DNA from: Nonomuraea sp.
GTDB taxonomy: Bacteria; Actinomycetota; Actinomycetes; Streptosporangiales; Streptosporangiaceae
DNA length: 8,099 nucleotides
Direction of reading: 5' to 3'
Assembly: GCA_013362835.1 (NCBI GenBank)
Contig: JABFVJ010000095.1
Span: 1-8,099, forward strand
Each line of letters opens with the position of its first letter. Position 1 is the stretch's first letter. This document shows, piece after piece, positions 6,249-8,099 of this stretch. The notes under the pieces were generated by a model. It was given only the letters and a program-made list of their open reading frames with translations, had not been told where the DNA came from and did not search any database. The position numbers and the translations under genes were made by a program.

Positions 6249-6859
6249 TTTCTCCCGGCGAACGCCATGGCCACGCCGAGGCCCAGGTAGACGACGCCGC
6301 TCGCATACCGTACGGCCTTCGCCCAGCGGGCCAGGGGGACGGCGAGCGCGCCCGCGGCGAAGGCGTACGCGATGTCGGAGGCCAGGCCGAGGAGCAGCAG
6401 CGTCAGCCCGAGTACGACGATCTGCGCCGCGACCGCCCCGGCCTCCGGGTCGACGAACTGCGGGAGGAGCGCCAGGAAGAACAGCGCCACCTTCGGATTG
6501 AGCACGTTGACCAGGACGCCCTCCGCGAACACCTTGACCAGCGACTGCGCGGGCGGCGCGGCCGCCTGCCGGCTCCCGCCGGTGAACGCGCGCACGCCGA
6601 GGTAGACGAGGTAGGCGACCCCGGCCCACTTGACGACCGCGAACATCGCCGCCGACGTCGCGATCACGTACGAGAGCCCGGCGGCGGCCGCGGCGATGTG
6701 CACGAGAGTCCCGGCCTCCACGCCGAACGCGCTGGCCAGAGCCGCCGCCCTGCCCTGGGCCAGGCCCCGGGCGGCGATGTAGAGGTGGTTGGGCCCGGGG
6801 ACGATCACGAGGAGGAGCGCGACCGTCACGAAGGGGACGAGCGCCGACAAGGAGATCAC
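6245..6859 (-). CDS. LysE/RhtB-family amino-acid exporter (translocator)
   Basis: Inner-membrane efflux protein of the LysE/RhtB superfamily; relatives export amino acids such as lysine, threonine or homoserine lactone. At 204 aa it has the family length. Family motifs are VPGPNHLYIAARGLAQGR (20-37; family PGP motif and basic loop), the glycine-rich helix that follows, and NVLNPKVALFFLALLPQF (118-135), the family signature. Five to six hydrophobic segments are visible. GTG 6859 is the best start, placing the first helix at the N terminus; a TTG at 6850 would trim three residues. There is no Shine-Dalgarno, but TAGGCT lies 8 nt upstream, which suggests leaderless translation. The open frame extends far upstream only as a shadow. 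It overlaps tetR by 4 nt (ATGA), so exporter and repressor form one operon. The substrate is not predictable; a link to the neighbouring amino-acid catabolic genes is only positional. Confidence 0.9.
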   Translation of the reverse strand: MISLSALVPFVTVALLLVIVPGPNHLYIAARGLAQGRAAALASAFGVEAGTLVHIAAAAAGLSYVIATSAAMFAVVKWAGVAYLVYLGVRAFTGGSRQAAAPPAQSLVKVFAEGVLVNVLNPKVALFFLALLPQFVDPEAGAVAAQIVVLGLTLLLLGLASDIAYAFAAGALAVPLARWAKAVRYASGVVYLGLGVAMAFAGRK

Positions 6860-6961
6860 GACACCGCAGCCTACGAGAACCTTGGTACGCCGATGAGAGC
6901 CAATTCCCCGGCGATCTCCTGGACCAATGGACTGTCGGCGGCACGTGGCACACTTGCTGGC
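6860..6961. promoter_or_regulatory. divergent intergenic region between exporter and ATPase regulator
   Basis: This 102-nt stretch must hold promoters for both directions. On the minus strand TAGGCT (6873 to 6868) matches TAnnnT and lies 8 nt before GTG 6859. On the plus strand CACACT (6949-6954) is a poor -10 match 7 nt before GTG 6962. Neither gene has a clear ribosome binding site. CCAAT occurs twice (6900-6904, 6925-6929), TGGAC twice around 6920-6932, and a CACGTG core sits inside a GGCAC-GT-GGCAC direct repeat (6940-6951). No long palindrome typical of a TetR operator was found. Confidence 0.45.
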
Positions 6962-8099
6962 GTGAACGGTCTTCTCGTCGGTCGCTCGGCCGAGCTGTCC
7001 AGGCTCGTCCGGGTGCTGGAGTCCGCGGCCGACGGCACCGCCGGGGTCGCGCTCGTCGGCGGCGACGCGGGGATCGGCAAGACGCGCCTGGCCGGCGAGC
7101 TGGTCGCCGAGGCGCGCGAGCGCGGCTTCCACGTCCTGGTGGGCCAGTGCGCCGAGCTGGGCGACGCGCTGCCCTACCTGCCGCTGGCCGACGCGCTGCG
7201 CGGGGCCGAGCCGGGCGTGCGCGAGGCCGCCGCCGCCCATCCGATGCTGGGCCAGCTCCTGCCTGGCGGCGAGAGCGGGTCGTCCTCGACCGGGCTCACC
7301 CAGCAGCGGCTGTTCGGGTCGCTGCTCGGGCTGCTGGCCGACGTCCAGCCGGTGCTGTTCGTCATCGAAGACCTCCACTGGGCCGACCGTTCCACCCGTG
7401 ACCTGCTGGTCTTCCTCAGCCGCATGGTGCAGAGCGAGCGCGTCTGCGTGCTCGGCACCTACCGCACCGACGACCTCCACCGCCGCCACCCGCTGCGCTC
7501 GGTGCTGGCCGAGCTGAAGCGGCTGCCGACGGTGACGAACGTGGAGCTGGGCCCGCTCGACTCCGGCGAGATGTCCGACTATGTCGCGACGTTCGGGGAG
7601 ATGGGCGCGCAGGAGCTCGGGCTCATCGTGTCGCGCGCCGACGGCAACCCGTTCTACGCCGAGGAGCTGTTCGCGGCCATGTCCGAGGGCGACAGCCTGC
7701 CCGACGAGCTGGCCAGCCTGCTGCTGTCGCGGGTCGAGGTGCTGTCCGAGGCCGGGCAGCGGGTGCTGCGCGCCGCCGCGGTGGCCGGCCGCCAGGTGGA
7801 GGACGACCTGCTGCGCGAGGTGTCGGGGCTGCCGCTGGCCGAGTTCGAGGAGGCGGCCAGGGAGATCGTCTCGCGCGGCCTGCTCAAGGTCCACGGCCAC
7901 GGCTACACCTTCCGCCACGCCCTGCTGCAGGAGGCCGTCTACACCGACCTGCTGCCGGGCGAGCGCACCCGGCTCCACGCCGCCTTCGCCCGCCTGCTCA
8001 CCTCGCCCGCCGAGCTGGCCCACCACCACCTCGCGAGCCACGACCTCGCCGGGGCGCTCGCGGCCTCGGCGGAGGCCGGCCGCGAGGCCGAGCGGCTCG
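6962..8099 (+). CDS. STAND ATPase regulator, LuxR/LAL-type, N-terminal part (3' end outside window)
   Basis: Large ATPase-containing transcriptional regulator, likely of the LAL (large ATP-binding LuxR) type common in actinobacteria. Only about 379 codons are in the window and the frame is still open at the right edge; a C-terminal LuxR helix-turn-helix would lie beyond it, so that part is inferred. Visible features: VGRSAEL at residues 6-12, typical of AAA_16 domains; Walker A GDAGIGKT (34-41, K40); Walker B VLFVIEDLHWAD (131-142, acidic pair E136/D137); TYRTDD (166-171); DGNPFYAEEL, a conserved STAND segment; and FRHALLQEAVYTDLLPGER near 315-335, also typical. The GTG at 6962 puts the family start three residues before LVGR. 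No Shine-Dalgarno is visible, so the mRNA may be leaderless. It is divergent from the exporter/tetR operon. An adenylate-cyclase-fused or SARP-fused STAND protein would have the same N-terminal domains only in part, so LuxR output is probable, not proven. Confidence 0.85.
   Translation, partial: MNGLLVGRSAELSRLVRVLESAADGTAGVALVGGDAGIGKTRLAGELVAEARERGFHVLVGQCAELGDALPYLPLADALRGAEPGVREAAAAHPMLGQLLPGGESGSSSTGLTQQRLFGSLLGLLADVQPVLFVIEDLHWADRSTRDLLVFLSRMVQSERVCVLGTYRTDDLHRRHPLRSVLAELKRLPTVTNVELGPLDSGEMSDYVATFGEMGAQELGLIVSRADGNPFYAEELFAAMSEGDSLPDELASLLLSRVEVLSEAGQRVLRAAAVAGRQVEDDLLREVSGLPLAEFEEAAREIVSRGLLKVHGHGYTFRHALLQEAVYTDLLPGERTRLHAAFARLLTSPAELAHHHLASHDLAGALAASAEAGREAERL

Noticed and set aside
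6898..6929. TTGGCT/TTGGTC boxes on the minus strand as -35 elements for the exporter
   Set aside because: The spacing to the TAGGCT -10 candidate is about 24 nt or more, too long for a standard promoter, and no better -10 fits.
6940..6951. CACGTG core as a TetR operator
   Set aside because: Only six bases are palindromic before a mismatch, which is too short and too common in GC-rich DNA to call an operator.
6249..6953. Upstream extension of the tetR frame
   Set aside because: It is a shifted-frame shadow of the exporter gene; the helix-turn-helix domain starts after the ATG at 6248, which has a good ribosome binding site.
6860..8041. Long upstream extension of the exporter frame on the minus strand
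   Set aside because: It is antisense to the ATPase gene, lacks family similarity, and the exporter's first membrane helix begins right after GTG 6859.
1..8099. Mobile element, phage defence system, CRISPR array or RNA gene
   Set aside because: No transposase or integrase motif, terminal repeat, repeat-spacer pattern or tRNA-like fold was seen; the window is filled by ordinary metabolic, transport and regulatory genes.

Overview
The window is very GC-rich. It has heavy third-position G/C, frequent GTG/TTG starts, long antisense shadow frames and a LuxR-type STAND ATPase gene, all of which point to an actinobacterial chromosome. Frequent AGG arginine codons and GTACGC words would fit a Streptosporangiaceae-like genome, but that is only an impression. 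I see no rRNA, tRNA, CRISPR array, insertion sequence or phage feature.

Layout. Five plus-strand genes fill roughly 1-5695 and are tightly packed (4-nt overlap, then gaps of 41, 9 and 9 nt): (1) the 3' part of a DUF4173/DUF4153-type polytopic membrane protein; (2) an amidohydrolase of the N-acyl-D-amino-acid deacylase family; (3) a fold-type III PLP enzyme of the D-serine dehydratase/D-threonine aldolase family; (4) a RidA-family enamine/imine deaminase; (5) an uncharacterised TIM-barrel, glycoside-hydrolase-like protein. Two minus-strand genes converge on this block with only 4 nt between stop codons. They are a LysE/RhtB-type amino-acid exporter and, overlapping its end by ATGA, a TetR-family repressor. 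A 102-nt divergent intergenic region separates the exporter from a plus-strand STAND ATPase regulator (LuxR/LAL type), which runs off the right edge.

How the genes may work together. Genes 2-4 read as a short catabolic path. The deacylase would free a D-amino acid from its N-acyl form. The PLP enzyme keeps the His-x-Cys zinc ligand pair of eukaryotic-type D-serine dehydratases and would eliminate water to give 2-aminoacrylate. RidA would hydrolyse that reactive enamine/imine to pyruvate and ammonia. The TIM-barrel protein may act upstream on a larger glycan or peptidoglycan-derived substrate, but this is only inferred from position. The exporter/TetR pair may be an independent efflux unit.

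Points worth a second look: an Asp in place of the bridging Cys of the deacylase metal site; a perfect 13-bp palindrome just before the PLP-enzyme gene; a 30% GC island at the RidA start; the unknown TIM-barrel family; and paired hairpins at the convergent junction.
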